The position numbers and the translations under genes are program-made. From Pelomonas sp036401055 (GTDB taxonomy: Bacteria; Pseudomonadota; Gammaproteobacteria; Burkholderiales; Burkholderiaceae_C): a stretch of 41,204 bases of DNA. The stretch covers positions 1 to 41,204 of the forward strand of contig DASWWC010000226.1 of NCBI GenBank assembly GCA_036401055.1. Reading direction: 5' to 3'. The notes below the pieces were generated by a model, which saw nothing but the letters and a program-made list of their open reading frames with translations, was not told the DNA's origin and searched no databases. Below, piece after piece: positions 33,484 to 41,156 of the stretch. How positions within the stretch are numbered: position 1 is the first letter of the stretch; each line of letters starts with the position of its first letter.

Positions 33484-34188
33484 ATGATCGACTCCCGCAA
33501 AGCACTGGTCCTGTTCTCCGGCGGCCAGGACTCCACCACCTGCCTGGCCTGGGCGCTGGACCGCTACGCCGCGGTCGAGACGCTGGGCTTCGACTACGGC
33601 CAGCGCCACCGCATCGAGCTGGACTGCCGCGGCACCGTGCGCGACGAGATTGCAGCGCTGCGCCCCGACTGGGCCGCGAAGCTGGGCGAAGACCACCTGC
33701 TGGACCTGAGCCTGCTGGGCCAGATCAGCGACACGGCGCTGACCAGCGAACGCGCCATCGAGCTGCAGGCCAACGGCCTGCCCAACACCTTTGTGCCGGG
33801 GCGCAACCTGCTGTTCCTGACCTTTGCCGCCACGCTGGCCTACCGCCGCGGCGCCAGCGTGCTGGTGGGCGGCATGTGCGAGACCGACTTCTCCGGTTAC
33901 CCCGACTGCCGCGACAACACGATGAAGGCGCTGCAGGTCGCGCTCAGCCTGGGCCTGGATGCGCCCATGACGCTGGACACGCCGCTGATGTTCATCGACA
34001 AGGCGGCCACCTGGCACCTGACCGAGCAGCTGGGCGGCCAGGCACTGGTGGACCTGGTGGTGGAGCACACCCACACCTGCTACCTCGGCGAACGCGGCCA
34101 GCGGCATGACTGGGGCTATGGCTGCGGCCACTGCCCGGCCTGCGCGCTGCGGGCGAAGGGCTTCGCCGCTTACCGGGGCGAAGCGTGA
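33484..34188 (+). CDS. queC: 7-cyano-7-deazaguanine synthase
   Basis: A 234-residue ATP-dependent enzyme that converts 7-carboxy-7-deazaguanine and ammonia to preQ0 in queuosine biosynthesis. The PP-loop VLFSGGQDSTTCLAWAL is near the N terminus, FVPGRNLLFLTFAATLAYR and GGMCETDFSGYPDCRD mark substrate binding, and GYGCGHCPACALR supplies the zinc cysteines. I start it at 33484; the in-frame ATG at 33475 lies inside the candidate -10 hexamer TAGCAT and there is no Shine-Dalgarno. Its stop overlaps the GTG start of the lemA-like gene. folE, whose product can feed the same pathway, lies nearby on the other strand. Confidence 0.96.
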   Translation: MIDSRKALVLFSGGQDSTTCLAWALDRYAAVETLGFDYGQRHRIELDCRGTVRDEIAALRPDWAAKLGEDHLLDLSLLGQISDTALTSERAIELQANGLPNTFVPGRNLLFLTFAATLAYRRGASVLVGGMCETDFSGYPDCRDNTMKALQVALSLGLDAPMTLDTPLMFIDKAATWHLTEQLGGQALVDLVVEHTHTCYLGERGQRHDWGYGCGHCPACALRAKGFAAYRGEA

Positions 34189-34730
34189 CCTTCTGGCAAT
34201 GGATGGGCGTCGCTGCGGCGGCGCTGCTGTTCTTCTGGGGCGTGGGCGCCTACAACCGGCTGATGGCGCTGCGCAACGCCATCGGCGACGCCTTCGTGCA
34301 GCTGGACGCGCAGCTGCGCGAGCGCAGCGACATCTGCGACCGCCTGCTGGCCGCCGTCGCGCCGCGGCTGCCCAGCGAGCAGGCCACCTTCGACGCACTG
34401 GCCAATGCGCAGACCGAGTCGCAGAACGCCGCGCAGGCGGCACGCGGCAAGCCCTGGGCGCCGGACCCCATCGGCAGCCTGGCCGTGGCCAGCGCGCTGC
34501 ATGCGGCGGCATTGACCCGGCTGTCCTCGCTGCTGGACCACCAGCCCGAGCTGCGCAGCGAGACCGAGATCGACGCGCTGGTCAGCGAGCTCAAGCTCAT
34601 CGAGCGCCAGCGCGCGTTCTCGCGCCAGCTCTTCAACCAGGCCGTGGCGCAGTACAACGAGGCGCTGCACCAGTTCCCGACGCGGGTACTGGCCAACCTG
34701 TACGGCTTTGGCGAGGCGCGCTCGCTGTGA
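34185..34730 (+). CDS. LemA family protein
   Basis: A 181-residue LemA-type protein: one N-terminal membrane helix (FWQWMGVAAAALLFFWGVGA) followed by a cytosolic or periplasmic antiparallel coiled-coil domain with YNRLMALRNAIGDAFVQLD, LIERQRAFSRQLFNQAVAQYN and the terminal FPTRVLANLYGF motif. The family's molecular role is unsettled. The GTG start overlaps queC's TGA (GTGA), so it is co-translated, although the two share no known pathway. It is convergent with the BLUF gene; a 10-base palindrome GTCAGCTGAC (34733-34742) lies at the boundary. Confidence 0.88.
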   Translation: MTFWQWMGVAAAALLFFWGVGAYNRLMALRNAIGDAFVQLDAQLRERSDICDRLLAAVAPRLPSEQATFDALANAQTESQNAAQAARGKPWAPDPIGSLAVASALHAAALTRLSSLLDHQPELRSETEIDALVSELKLIERQRAFSRQLFNQAVAQYNEALHQFPTRVLANLYGFGEARSL

Positions 34731-34733
34731 GGG

Positions 34734-35156
34734 TCAGCTGACGGCGATCGCCCCCGATGCGCACATCTCCTTGAACAGCGCCGCCATCGCGCCGCCGCTC
34801 ATCGCGTAGGGGTCCAGCCGGCCGGTCTCGGAGTACTTCAGCACCAGCGCCGGGTTCAGCCGGTGCAGGTTGACCTGGCCCATGGTCCAGCCCGGGAACT
34901 CGCGCTCGGCGATCTCGTCGTAGGCCAGCAGGATGACGTCGCGGTGGCGGCGGTCCTGCACGATGTGCTTGTAGCGGGCGTTGACCGCGTCGCGGCCGCC
35001 TTCCAGCACCTGCACGAACACGCCGTCGCTGTAGCACAGCAGCCCCGTGATGCCCTCGGTTGGGTTGTGCTCGCGCGAGGTCTTCAGGATGGCGGACAGA
35101 TCGGCATCGGTCAGCGGCGCGGCGGCGCGGCTGGCATACATCAGGCGGACGAGCAT
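34734..35156 (-). CDS. BLUF-domain blue-light sensor (single domain)
   Basis: A 140-residue protein consisting of one BLUF domain, which binds FAD and switches its hydrogen bonds under blue light. The flavin-site residues are all present: Y7 (VRLMYASR), N31 (SREHNPTEGITG), Q49 (VFVQVLEGGRDAV) and the W90/M92 pair (FPGWTMGQ). A short C-terminal helical extension may pass the signal to a partner, since no output domain is attached. Its ATG follows the folE stop by three bases (TAA-GCC-ATG), with AAGGG in the folE end as likely ribosome binding site, so it is tightly co-expressed with GTP cyclohydrolase I. Confidence 0.92.
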   Translation of the reverse strand: MLVRLMYASRAAAPLTDADLSAILKTSREHNPTEGITGLLCYSDGVFVQVLEGGRDAVNARYKHIVQDRRHRDVILLAYDEIAEREFPGWTMGQVNLHRLNPALVLKYSETGRLDPYAMSGGAMAALFKEMCASGAIAVS

Positions 35157-35159
35157 GGC

Positions 35160-35852
35160 TTAACCCTTGGCAATCAGTGACAGGAACTCGCGGCGCAGGT
35201 TGGCGTCCTTCAAGAACGCACCGCGCATCACGCTGTTGGTCATCTTGGACTCGCTGTCCTTCACGCCGCGCCAGTGCATGCAGAAGTGGTCGGCCTCCAT
35301 CACCAGGGCCAGCCCGTCGGGCTGCACGCGCTCCTGCAGCTCGTTGGCCAGCATGGTGACGGCCTCCTCCTGGATCTGCGGGCGGCTCATGATCCATTCG
35401 CACAGCCGTGCGTACTTGGACAGGCCGATCAGGTTGGAGTGCTCGTTGGGCAGCAGGCCGATCCAGACCTTGCCCATGATGGGGCAGAGGTGGTGCGAGC
35501 AGGCGCTGCGCACGGTGATGGGGCCCACGATCATCAGCTCGTTGAGCCGGCTGACGTTGGGGAACTCGGTCACCGACGGCGCCGCCGCGTAGCGGCCGGC
35601 GAACACCTCGCGCACGAACATCTTGGCGACCCGCTTGGCGGTCTCCTGCGTGTTGTGGTCGCTGTCGGTGTCGATGACCAGGCTTTTCAGCACTTCCTGC
35701 ATCTTGGCCTGCACTTCGGCCTGCAACGCGTCCAGCTCGCCGGGTTCGATGAAGCCGGCGATGTTGTCGTTGGCATGGTGGCGGCAGCCGGCCGACACGA
35801 GGCGGTAGCGGATGCGTTCGGAAACCGGGGCGTCGGGGGCGGGGGCATTCAT
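35160..35852 (-). CDS. folE: GTP cyclohydrolase I
   Basis: A 230-residue type I GTP cyclohydrolase, making 7,8-dihydroneopterin triphosphate from GTP for folate and, via QueD, queuosine. The zinc and catalytic residues are visible: SACSHHLCPIMGKVWIG and DHFCMHWRGVKD. The N-terminal part VIDTDSDHNTQETAKRVAKM is typical of the homodecamer core. The start lacks a Shine-Dalgarno; CAGAAT lies 8 bases upstream on the minus strand. It is first gene of a folE-BLUF unit, divergent from rsmB with only 43 bases between. queC lies beyond LemA on the other strand. Confidence 0.95.
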   Translation of the reverse strand: MNAPAPDAPVSERIRYRLVSAGCRHHANDNIAGFIEPGELDALQAEVQAKMQEVLKSLVIDTDSDHNTQETAKRVAKMFVREVFAGRYAAAPSVTEFPNVSRLNELMIVGPITVRSACSHHLCPIMGKVWIGLLPNEHSNLIGLSKYARLCEWIMSRPQIQEEAVTMLANELQERVQPDGLALVMEADHFCMHWRGVKDSESKMTNSVMRGAFLKDANLRREFLSLIAKG

Positions 35853-35895
35853 GGACGTGGATTCTGCGGGGAAAGCCGGCTTCTACACTGGCGCG
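35853..35895. promoter_or_regulatory. Compact divergent promoter region of folE and rsmB
   Basis: Only 43 bases separate the two starts. TACACT (35884-35889, plus) lies 6 bases before the rsmB ATG; CAGAAT (35866-35861, minus) lies 8 bases before the folE ATG. Neither gene has a Shine-Dalgarno. No convincing -35 boxes are seen, so this is tentative. Confidence 0.35.
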
Positions 35896-37212
35896 ATGTC
35901 CCAAAGCCCCCACTCGACCCCCTTGCATCGGCTGCTGTCCCAGGCCGCCGACGCGGTGCAGGGCGTGCGCGAGGGCAAGTCCCTGACCGACCTGCTGGCC
36001 CGCGCGCCGGCCGACCTGCGCCCCGGCACCCAGGCGCTGGCCTTCACCGCGCTGCGCCGCCTGGGCGGCGCCGAGGCCGTGCGGCAACAGCTAGCGCCCA
36101 AGGCACCGCCGCCGCGCGTCGACTCGCTGCTGCTCGTCGCACTGGCCCTGCTGTGGCCCGACCCCGAACCGGCCTACGCCGACCACACGCTGGTCGACCA
36201 GGCCGTGCACGCCGCCAAGACCCGCGCGCCCGCCAGCGCGGCCTTCATCAACGCCGTGCTGCGCCGCTTTCTGCGCGAGCGCGATGCGCTGGTGGCCGCG
36301 GCCGGGCGCAGCCCGCTGGGCGCCTTCAACCACCCGGCCTGGTGGGTGGAGAAGCTGAAGCAGGACTGGCCGGCGCAGTGGCAGGCCATCCTGGCCGCCA
36401 ACAACCGCCCGCCGCCGATGACGCTGCGCGTGCACGCCCGGCGGACGACGACTGCCGACTACGCCGAGCGCCTGGCCGCGCTGGGCATGGGCGCCCGCCC
36501 GCTGGGCGCACCGACGCCGCAGGCCCTGGTGCTGGACAGGCCGGCGCCGGTGTCGGCGCTGCCAGGCTTTGCCGAAGGCCTGGTGTCCGTGCAGGACGCC
36601 GCCGCCCAACTGGCCGCGCCGCTGCTCATCGGCGCCGGCCTGAAACCCGGCGCCCGCGTGCTGGACGCCTGCGCCGCACCCGGTGGCAAGACCGCTCACC
36701 TGCTGGAACTCCAGCCCGACCTGCAGCTGACCGCGCTGGACGCCGACGCCCAGCGCCTGACCCGCGTGCAGGACAACCTGAATCGTTTGCAACAGCAGGC
36801 AATGCTCAAGGCTGCCGACGCCCGCCAGACCGCCACCTGGTGGGACGGCCAGCCCTTCGACGCCATCCTGCTGGACGCACCCTGCAGCGCCTCGGGCATC
36901 GTGCGCCGCCACCCCGATGTGCGCTGGCTGCGCCGCCCGGACGACATCACGGCGCTGGCCCGCATCCAGGCCGAGCTGCTGGACGCGTTGTGGCCGCTGC
37001 TGGCGCCGGGGGGGCGGCTGGTCTATGCCACCTGCTCGGTGTTCCGCGCCGAGGGCCAGGACCAGCTCGACGCATTTTTGCAACGCCATCCCGAGGCGAA
37101 GGCCCACGACGTGCCCGGGTTCACGGGCCACCTACTCCCCCTGGCCGACAATGCCCTGCAAGCCCAGCCGCCCCTGGACGGCTTCTTCTACGCCCTGCTG
37201 GTCAAGCCCTGA
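35896..37212 (+). CDS. rsmB: 16S rRNA (cytosine(967)-C(5))-methyltransferase
   Basis: A 438-residue RNA m5C methyltransferase. The N-terminal NusB-like domain (about 1-145) includes AFINAVLRRFLRER. The SAM-binding Rossmann part has LDACAAPGGKTAHLLEL. The two catalytic cysteines are C330 (LLDAPCSASGI) and C380 (VYATCSVF). It methylates 16S rRNA C967 in E. coli. The ATG at 35896 is chosen because relatives begin at this point. It heads the conserved rsmB - DUF4390 - sensor kinase - regulator cluster; the next gene starts two bases after its stop. Confidence 0.95.
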   Translation: MSQSPHSTPLHRLLSQAADAVQGVREGKSLTDLLARAPADLRPGTQALAFTALRRLGGAEAVRQQLAPKAPPPRVDSLLLVALALLWPDPEPAYADHTLVDQAVHAAKTRAPASAAFINAVLRRFLRERDALVAAAGRSPLGAFNHPAWWVEKLKQDWPAQWQAILAANNRPPPMTLRVHARRTTTADYAERLAALGMGARPLGAPTPQALVLDRPAPVSALPGFAEGLVSVQDAAAQLAAPLLIGAGLKPGARVLDACAAPGGKTAHLLELQPDLQLTALDADAQRLTRVQDNLNRLQQQAMLKAADARQTATWWDGQPFDAILLDAPCSASGIVRRHPDVRWLRRPDDITALARIQAELLDALWPLLAPGGRLVYATCSVFRAEGQDQLDAFLQRHPEAKAHDVPGFTGHLLPLADNALQAQPPLDGFFYALLVKP

Positions 37213-37213
37213 T

Positions 37214-37774
37214 TTGTTCGCCCGGATCGCCATTGCCGCCTTCTTCGCCGCGCTGCTCGCCCTGTTGCCGGGCGGGGCGCGGGCCGACGGCATCGAGCTG
37301 GCTCACTTGTCCACCCGCAAGGCCGAGGATGGGCTGGAGCTGAGCTTCACGACCCGCTTCGAGCTGAGCCGTGCCGCCGAGGATGCGCTGCACAAGGGCG
37401 TGGCGCTGTGGTTCGTGGCCGAGGCGCAGGTGCTGCGCAACCGCTGGTACTGGCGCGATGCCCGTGCCGGCCGCGCCGAGCGCAGCTGGCGCCTTGAGTG
37501 GAAGTCGCTGCTGCGGCAGTACCGCGTCTCCACCGGCGGCCTGCAGCAGAGCTTCTCGACGCTGGACGAGGCGCTGACGGCGCTGCGCGGCGTCAGCGGC
37601 TGGCGCATCGCCGAGTCCAAGGACATCGAGGACAGCGGCAGCTACTACCTGGAGTTCAGCTACAAGCTGGACGTGACCCAGCTGCCCCGGCCCCTGCAGA
37701 TCGGCCTGCAGTCCGGCTTCGCGCTCGGCATCGAGCAAAAGCGCAACCTGGCCGCCGACTTCACGCTGAGATGA
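37214..37774 (+). CDS. DUF4390 protein, TTG start
   Basis: A 186-residue exported protein of the DUF4390 family. The signal peptide is FARIAIAAFFAALLALLPGG, ending ARADG; the mature part is beta-rich with ELSFTTRFELSRAAEDALHK, ALWFVAEAQVLRNRWYWRD and a C-terminal LEFSYKLDVTQLPRPLQIGL. The only start that yields the signal peptide is TTG at 37214, two bases after the rsmB stop. The stop overlaps the next ATG (ATGA). The position between rsmB and the NtrY-like kinase is conserved in betaproteobacteria, so it may modulate the kinase from the periplasm; that is inference. Confidence 0.85.
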   Translation: MFARIAIAAFFAALLALLPGGARADGIELAHLSTRKAEDGLELSFTTRFELSRAAEDALHKGVALWFVAEAQVLRNRWYWRDARAGRAERSWRLEWKSLLRQYRVSTGGLQQSFSTLDEALTALRGVSGWRIAESKDIEDSGSYYLEFSYKLDVTQLPRPLQIGLQSGFALGIEQKRNLAADFTLR

Positions 37775-40056
37775 CCAAGGTCGCGCGGTGGGGCTGGGTC
37801 ATCACCCTGGTGACCCTGACGGGCGTGGCCGGCGTGCTGGCCTTCGTGCTGACCATAGGCACCACCAGCGAGCGCGGTTTCTTCGAGCGCCACTACCACT
37901 GGCTGTACTGGGTCAATGTGGCTGTGGCCGCCGTCCTGACGCTGGTCATCCTGACCGCCGCCGTGCGCCTGGTCGTGCGCGTGCGCAGCGGCCGTTTCGG
38001 CAGCCGGCTGCTGCTGAAGCTGGCGGGCATCTTCGCGCTGGTGGGGGTGGTGCCCGGCGTGATGATCTACGCCGTGTCCTACCAGTTCGTGAACCGCAGC
38101 ATCGAGACCTGGTTCGACGTGCGGCTGGCCAGCGCGCTGGAGGCCGGCCTCAATCTGGGCCGCGGCACGCTGGACGCGATGGTGGCCGACCTGGGCACCA
38201 AGACCCGTGACGCGGCCGAGCAGCTCGCCGAAGGCGGCAGCACGCCCCAGCTGCTGGCGCTGGAGCGGCTGCGCGACAAGCTGGGCGTGCGCACCATCGC
38301 GCTGGTGGGCGGGCGCGGCCAGATCCTGATGGAGAGCGGCGGCGACACCCGCCAACTGGCGCCCGACCGGCCCAGCGACACCATGCTGATCCGCGCCCGC
38401 GGCGGCACGCCCGCCAGCCAGCTCGAAGGCCTGGAGGACGAGGTCGCCGCGCTGCAGGGTGGGGCGCAGATCCGCGCGCTGGCGCTGCTGCCCAGCACCG
38501 AGCTGCGCCTGGGCCTGGGCGAGCGCTACCTGATGGTCATCCAGAGCGTGCCTGCGTCCATGCTGTCCAACGCGCTGGCCGTGCAGACCGCCAACAGCGA
38601 GTACCAGCAGCGCTCGCTGGAACGCGTGGGCCTGCGCCGCATGTACCTGGGCACGCTGACGCTGGTGCTCATCCTGGCGCTGTTCGCGGCGCTGCTGCTG
38701 GCCGTCACGCTGGGCAACCAGCTCGCGCGGCCGCTGCTGATGCTGGCCGACGGCATGCGCCAGGTGGCGCAGGGCGACCTGTCCATGCGCCCCGCGCTGG
38801 CCACGCGCGACGAGCTGGGCGGCCTGACCCGCTCCTTCGCCGACATGACCGGCCAACTGGCCGATGCGCGCGCCCAGATCTCCCGCACGGTGGTCGAGCT
38901 GGACGCCGCCCGCACCCACTTGCAGACCATCCTCGACAACCTGACCGCCGGCGTGCTGGTGTTCGACGCCGAGGGCCACATCGAGACCGTCAACCCCGGC
39001 GCCACCCGCACGCTGCGGCTGCCGCTGTCGGCCTACGTCGGCCGGCCGCTGGCCGACGTGCCCGGCCTGGCCGAATTTGCCGCCGCGATGGACCGGCGCT
39101 TCGAGCAGCATCTGGGCAGCCGCGACGCCACCGAGCGCGACATGGACCGCGAGCTGTGGCAGGACTCCTTCGAGCTGCAACTGGACCCCAAGCAGGACCC
39201 GCAGACCCTGCTGCTGCGCGGCGCGCCGCTGCCGCACGGCGCACGGCTGGTCGTGTTCGACGACATCTCCGAGGTCGTCTCTGCCCAGCGCTCGGCCGCC
39301 TGGAGCGAGGTGGCGCGCCGGCTGGCCCACGAGATCAAGAACCCGCTGACGCCTATTCAGCTGTCTGCCGAGCGCATGCAGCACAAGCTCGAAGCCAAGC
39401 TCGAAGGCACGGACCAGGCCATGCTCGTGCGCTCGGTCGCCACCATCGTCAACCAGGTGCAGGCGATGAAGCAACTGGTCAACGAGTTTCGCGACTACGC
39501 GCGGCTGCCGTCGGCGCAACTGAAGCCGCTGGACCTCAACGCGCTGATCCAGGAGGTGCTGAGCCTGTATGCCGAGCCCCAGGAGAAGGGCCGCCTGGCC
39601 GCCGATCTGGCACCGGGCCTGCCCAACATCCGTGGCGACGCCAGCCAGCTGCGCCAGGTCATCCACAACCTCGTGCAGAACGCGATGGATGCCGTGCACG
39701 AACGCGCCGACGGTCGCGTGGTCGTGCGCTCTTCGCTATCGCTGACGGAGGCCGGCGCGCCGCGCTCTGTGCGCCTGCACATCGTCGACAACGGCCCCGG
39801 TTTTGCCGAGAAAGTGCTGAAGCGCGCCTTCGAACCCTATGTGACGACCAAGAGCAAGGGCACCGGCCTGGGCCTGGCCGTCGTGAAGAAAATTGCCGAT
39901 GAACACGGGGCCCGCATCAGCCTTCGCAACCTGCATGCCGCACCGGATGCGGGTTCTCCCCCCGATGCGGGCGCAGAGGGGGCCGTGATCGGTGCGCAAG
40001 TTTCGCTATCATTTTCGAACCTGGCACCTGCCACCGAGCAAGGCGCCAAGACCTAA
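37771..40056 (+). CDS. NtrY-like membrane sensor histidine kinase
   Basis: A 761-residue sensor kinase. Three N-terminal membrane helices (about 9-30, 43-66, 82-104), a periplasmic domain of about 180 residues, a further helix near 290-310, a HAMP linker (QLARPLLMLADGMRQVAQGD), a PAS domain (LQTILDNLTAGVLVFDAEGH), then HisKA with phosphoacceptor H520 (ARRLAHEIKNPLTPIQLSAE) and HATPase_c (NLVQNAMDAV, DNGPGF, GTGLGLAVVKK). This is the NtrY architecture; its known partner NtrX controls nitrogen or redox responses in other proteobacteria. It is translated in overlap with DUF4390 and six bases before the regulator gene. Confidence 0.92.
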   Translation: MTKVARWGWVITLVTLTGVAGVLAFVLTIGTTSERGFFERHYHWLYWVNVAVAAVLTLVILTAAVRLVVRVRSGRFGSRLLLKLAGIFALVGVVPGVMIYAVSYQFVNRSIETWFDVRLASALEAGLNLGRGTLDAMVADLGTKTRDAAEQLAEGGSTPQLLALERLRDKLGVRTIALVGGRGQILMESGGDTRQLAPDRPSDTMLIRARGGTPASQLEGLEDEVAALQGGAQIRALALLPSTELRLGLGERYLMVIQSVPASMLSNALAVQTANSEYQQRSLERVGLRRMYLGTLTLVLILALFAALLLAVTLGNQLARPLLMLADGMRQVAQGDLSMRPALATRDELGGLTRSFADMTGQLADARAQISRTVVELDAARTHLQTILDNLTAGVLVFDAEGHIETVNPGATRTLRLPLSAYVGRPLADVPGLAEFAAAMDRRFEQHLGSRDATERDMDRELWQDSFELQLDPKQDPQTLLLRGAPLPHGARLVVFDDISEVVSAQRSAAWSEVARRLAHEIKNPLTPIQLSAERMQHKLEAKLEGTDQAMLVRSVATIVNQVQAMKQLVNEFRDYARLPSAQLKPLDLNALIQEVLSLYAEPQEKGRLAADLAPGLPNIRGDASQLRQVIHNLVQNAMDAVHERADGRVVVRSSLSLTEAGAPRSVRLHIVDNGPGFAEKVLKRAFEPYVTTKSKGTGLGLAVVKKIADEHGARISLRNLHAAPDAGSPPDAGAEGAVIGAQVSLSFSNLAPATEQGAKT

Positions 40057-40062
40057 GGATTC

Positions 40063-40773
40063 ATGGCCACCATTCTTGTTGTCGACGACGAACTGGGCAT
40101 TCGGGCCCTGTTGTCAGAAATCCTCAGCGACGAGGGGCACACCATCGAGCTTGCCGAGAACGCCGCCCAGGCGCGGGCGGCGCGCGAGCGCATGCGGCCC
40201 GACCTGGTGCTGCTCGATATCTGGATGCCCGACGTCGACGGCGTCACGCTGCTGAAGGAGTGGGGCGGCGCCGGCCTGCTGACCATGCCCGTCATCATGA
40301 TGAGCGGCCACGGCACCATCGACACGGCGGTCGAGGCCACCAAGTTCGGTGCCGCCGCCTTCCTCGAAAAGCCCATCACGCTGCAGAAGCTGCTGCGCGC
40401 CGTCGAGCAGGCGCTGGTCAAGACCGCGCCGCCGCGGCCCGCGCCCGCCGTTGCCGGCGTGCCGAGCTACGTGCGCCCGGAGCCCAGCGGCATCGGCGGG
40501 CTGCCCGCGGCCCCCAGCCACGGCGTCGCGATCAGCAACCACCTGCCGGTCAGCAACGCGCTGGCGTCCGAGCAGAGCTTCGAGCTGGACCGTCCGCTGC
40601 GCGAGGCGCGCGACGCTTTCGAGAAGAGCTATTTCGAGTTCCACCTCGCCAAGGAAAACGGCTCCATGACCCGCGTCGCCGAGAAGACCGGCCTGGAGCG
40701 CACCCACCTCTACCGCAAGCTCAAGCAGCTGGGCGTGGACCTGAGCCGCAACAAGCGCGGCAGTGGGGGCTGA
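40063..40773 (+). CDS. NtrX-like response regulator lacking the AAA+ domain
   Basis: A 236-residue response regulator, partner of the upstream kinase. The receiver domain (1-120) has VVDDELGIR, phosphoacceptor D52 (VLLDIWMPDVDG) and the conserved Lys in AFLEKPITL. A Pro/Ala-rich linker (about 125-165) joins it to a Fis-type helix-turn-helix: NGSMTRVAEKTGLERTHLYR. True NtrX has a sigma54-activating AAA+ domain of about 230 residues between these; here it is absent, with no frameshift remnant. It must therefore act by binding DNA without sigma54 ATPase function. AAGGA precedes the ATG. Confidence 0.92.
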   Translation: MATILVVDDELGIRALLSEILSDEGHTIELAENAAQARAARERMRPDLVLLDIWMPDVDGVTLLKEWGGAGLLTMPVIMMSGHGTIDTAVEATKFGAAAFLEKPITLQKLLRAVEQALVKTAPPRPAPAVAGVPSYVRPEPSGIGGLPAAPSHGVAISNHLPVSNALASEQSFELDRPLREARDAFEKSYFEFHLAKENGSMTRVAEKTGLERTHLYRKLKQLGVDLSRNKRGSGG

Positions 40774-40801
40774 TTGGCAACAGCCGCGGCTGTGCTATAG
40801 T
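40774..40801 (+). promoter_or_regulatory. Promoter of tRNA-Phe
   Basis: TTGGCA (40774-40779) and TATAGT (40796-40801) are 16 bases apart, followed by a G/C-rich discriminator (CGCGG) typical of stable RNA promoters under stringent control. The spacer contains a perfect 14-base palindrome (40780-40793). Confidence 0.75.
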
Positions 40802-40849
40802 CGCGGACTTCGCTGAGCGGCCCACCGGCTGCTGGTGATCAAGACAAGA

Positions 40850-40925
40850 GGCCTGGTAGCTCAGTTGGTAGAGCAGCGGATTGAAAATCCGCGTGTCGGT
40901 GGTTCGATTCCGCCCCAGGCCACCA
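40850..40925 (+). tRNA. tRNA-Phe (anticodon GAA)
   Basis: The 76-base gene folds as a complete cloverleaf: acceptor GGCCTGG/CCAGGCC, D arm with AGCTCAGTTGGTAGAGC, anticodon stem GCGGA/TCCGC with loop TTGAAAA (anticodon GAA at 40883-40885), T arm with GGTTCGATTCC, discriminator A and encoded CCA (40923-40925). The 3' half could serve as an integration site for a genomic island. Confidence 0.97.
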
Positions 40926-40957
40926 AGAATTTGCAGTGCCCACAAGCACTTAGAGCG

Positions 40958-40990
40958 AGCCCCGTGTAGTTCATCTGCCGGGGCTTTTCT
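40958..40990 (+). terminator. Intrinsic terminator after tRNA-Phe
   Basis: AGCCCCG (40958-40964) and CGGGGCT (40979-40985) form a seven-base stem with a 14-base loop, followed by TTTTCT. A good end for the tRNA transcript. Confidence 0.75.
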
Positions 40991-41019
40991 ACAATTTGTG
41001 CCGCACATCTACAAAATTT

Positions 41020-41058
41020 TCCCCGCCGACATGCGGGGACGTTTAGCAGTTGCTAAAC
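41020..41058. repeat. Two hairpins in the region after the tRNA
   Basis: TCCCCGC/GCGGGGA (41020-41026 and 41033-41039) is a seven-base stem with a six-base loop. Directly after it GTTTAGCA/TGCTAAAC (41041-41048 and 41051-41058) is an eight-base inverted repeat with a two-base centre, which resembles an operator. Further on, 41100-41128 has a weak GC hairpin before TTTTTG. The stretch 40926-41156 holds no gene that I can support and is AT-richer than the rest. Confidence 0.55.
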
Positions 41059-41156
41059 TGCGCCGCATCCCGCCCTTGGCAGTACGCCGTCCAACTCATC
41101 GAGGACGCGCCGAACCCTAGGGCGTTTTTGTTTCTGCGATTTGGGAGACGAGCGCG

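Noticed and set aside
40063..40773. NtrX gene broken by a frameshift
   Set aside because: Receiver and helix-turn-helix are in the same continuous frame with a plausible linker, and no AAA+ fragments occur in other frames, so it is a short form rather than a broken gene.
40881..41120. Short open frame starting inside tRNA-Phe
   Set aside because: It overlaps the tRNA, the terminator and hairpins and shows no protein motif.
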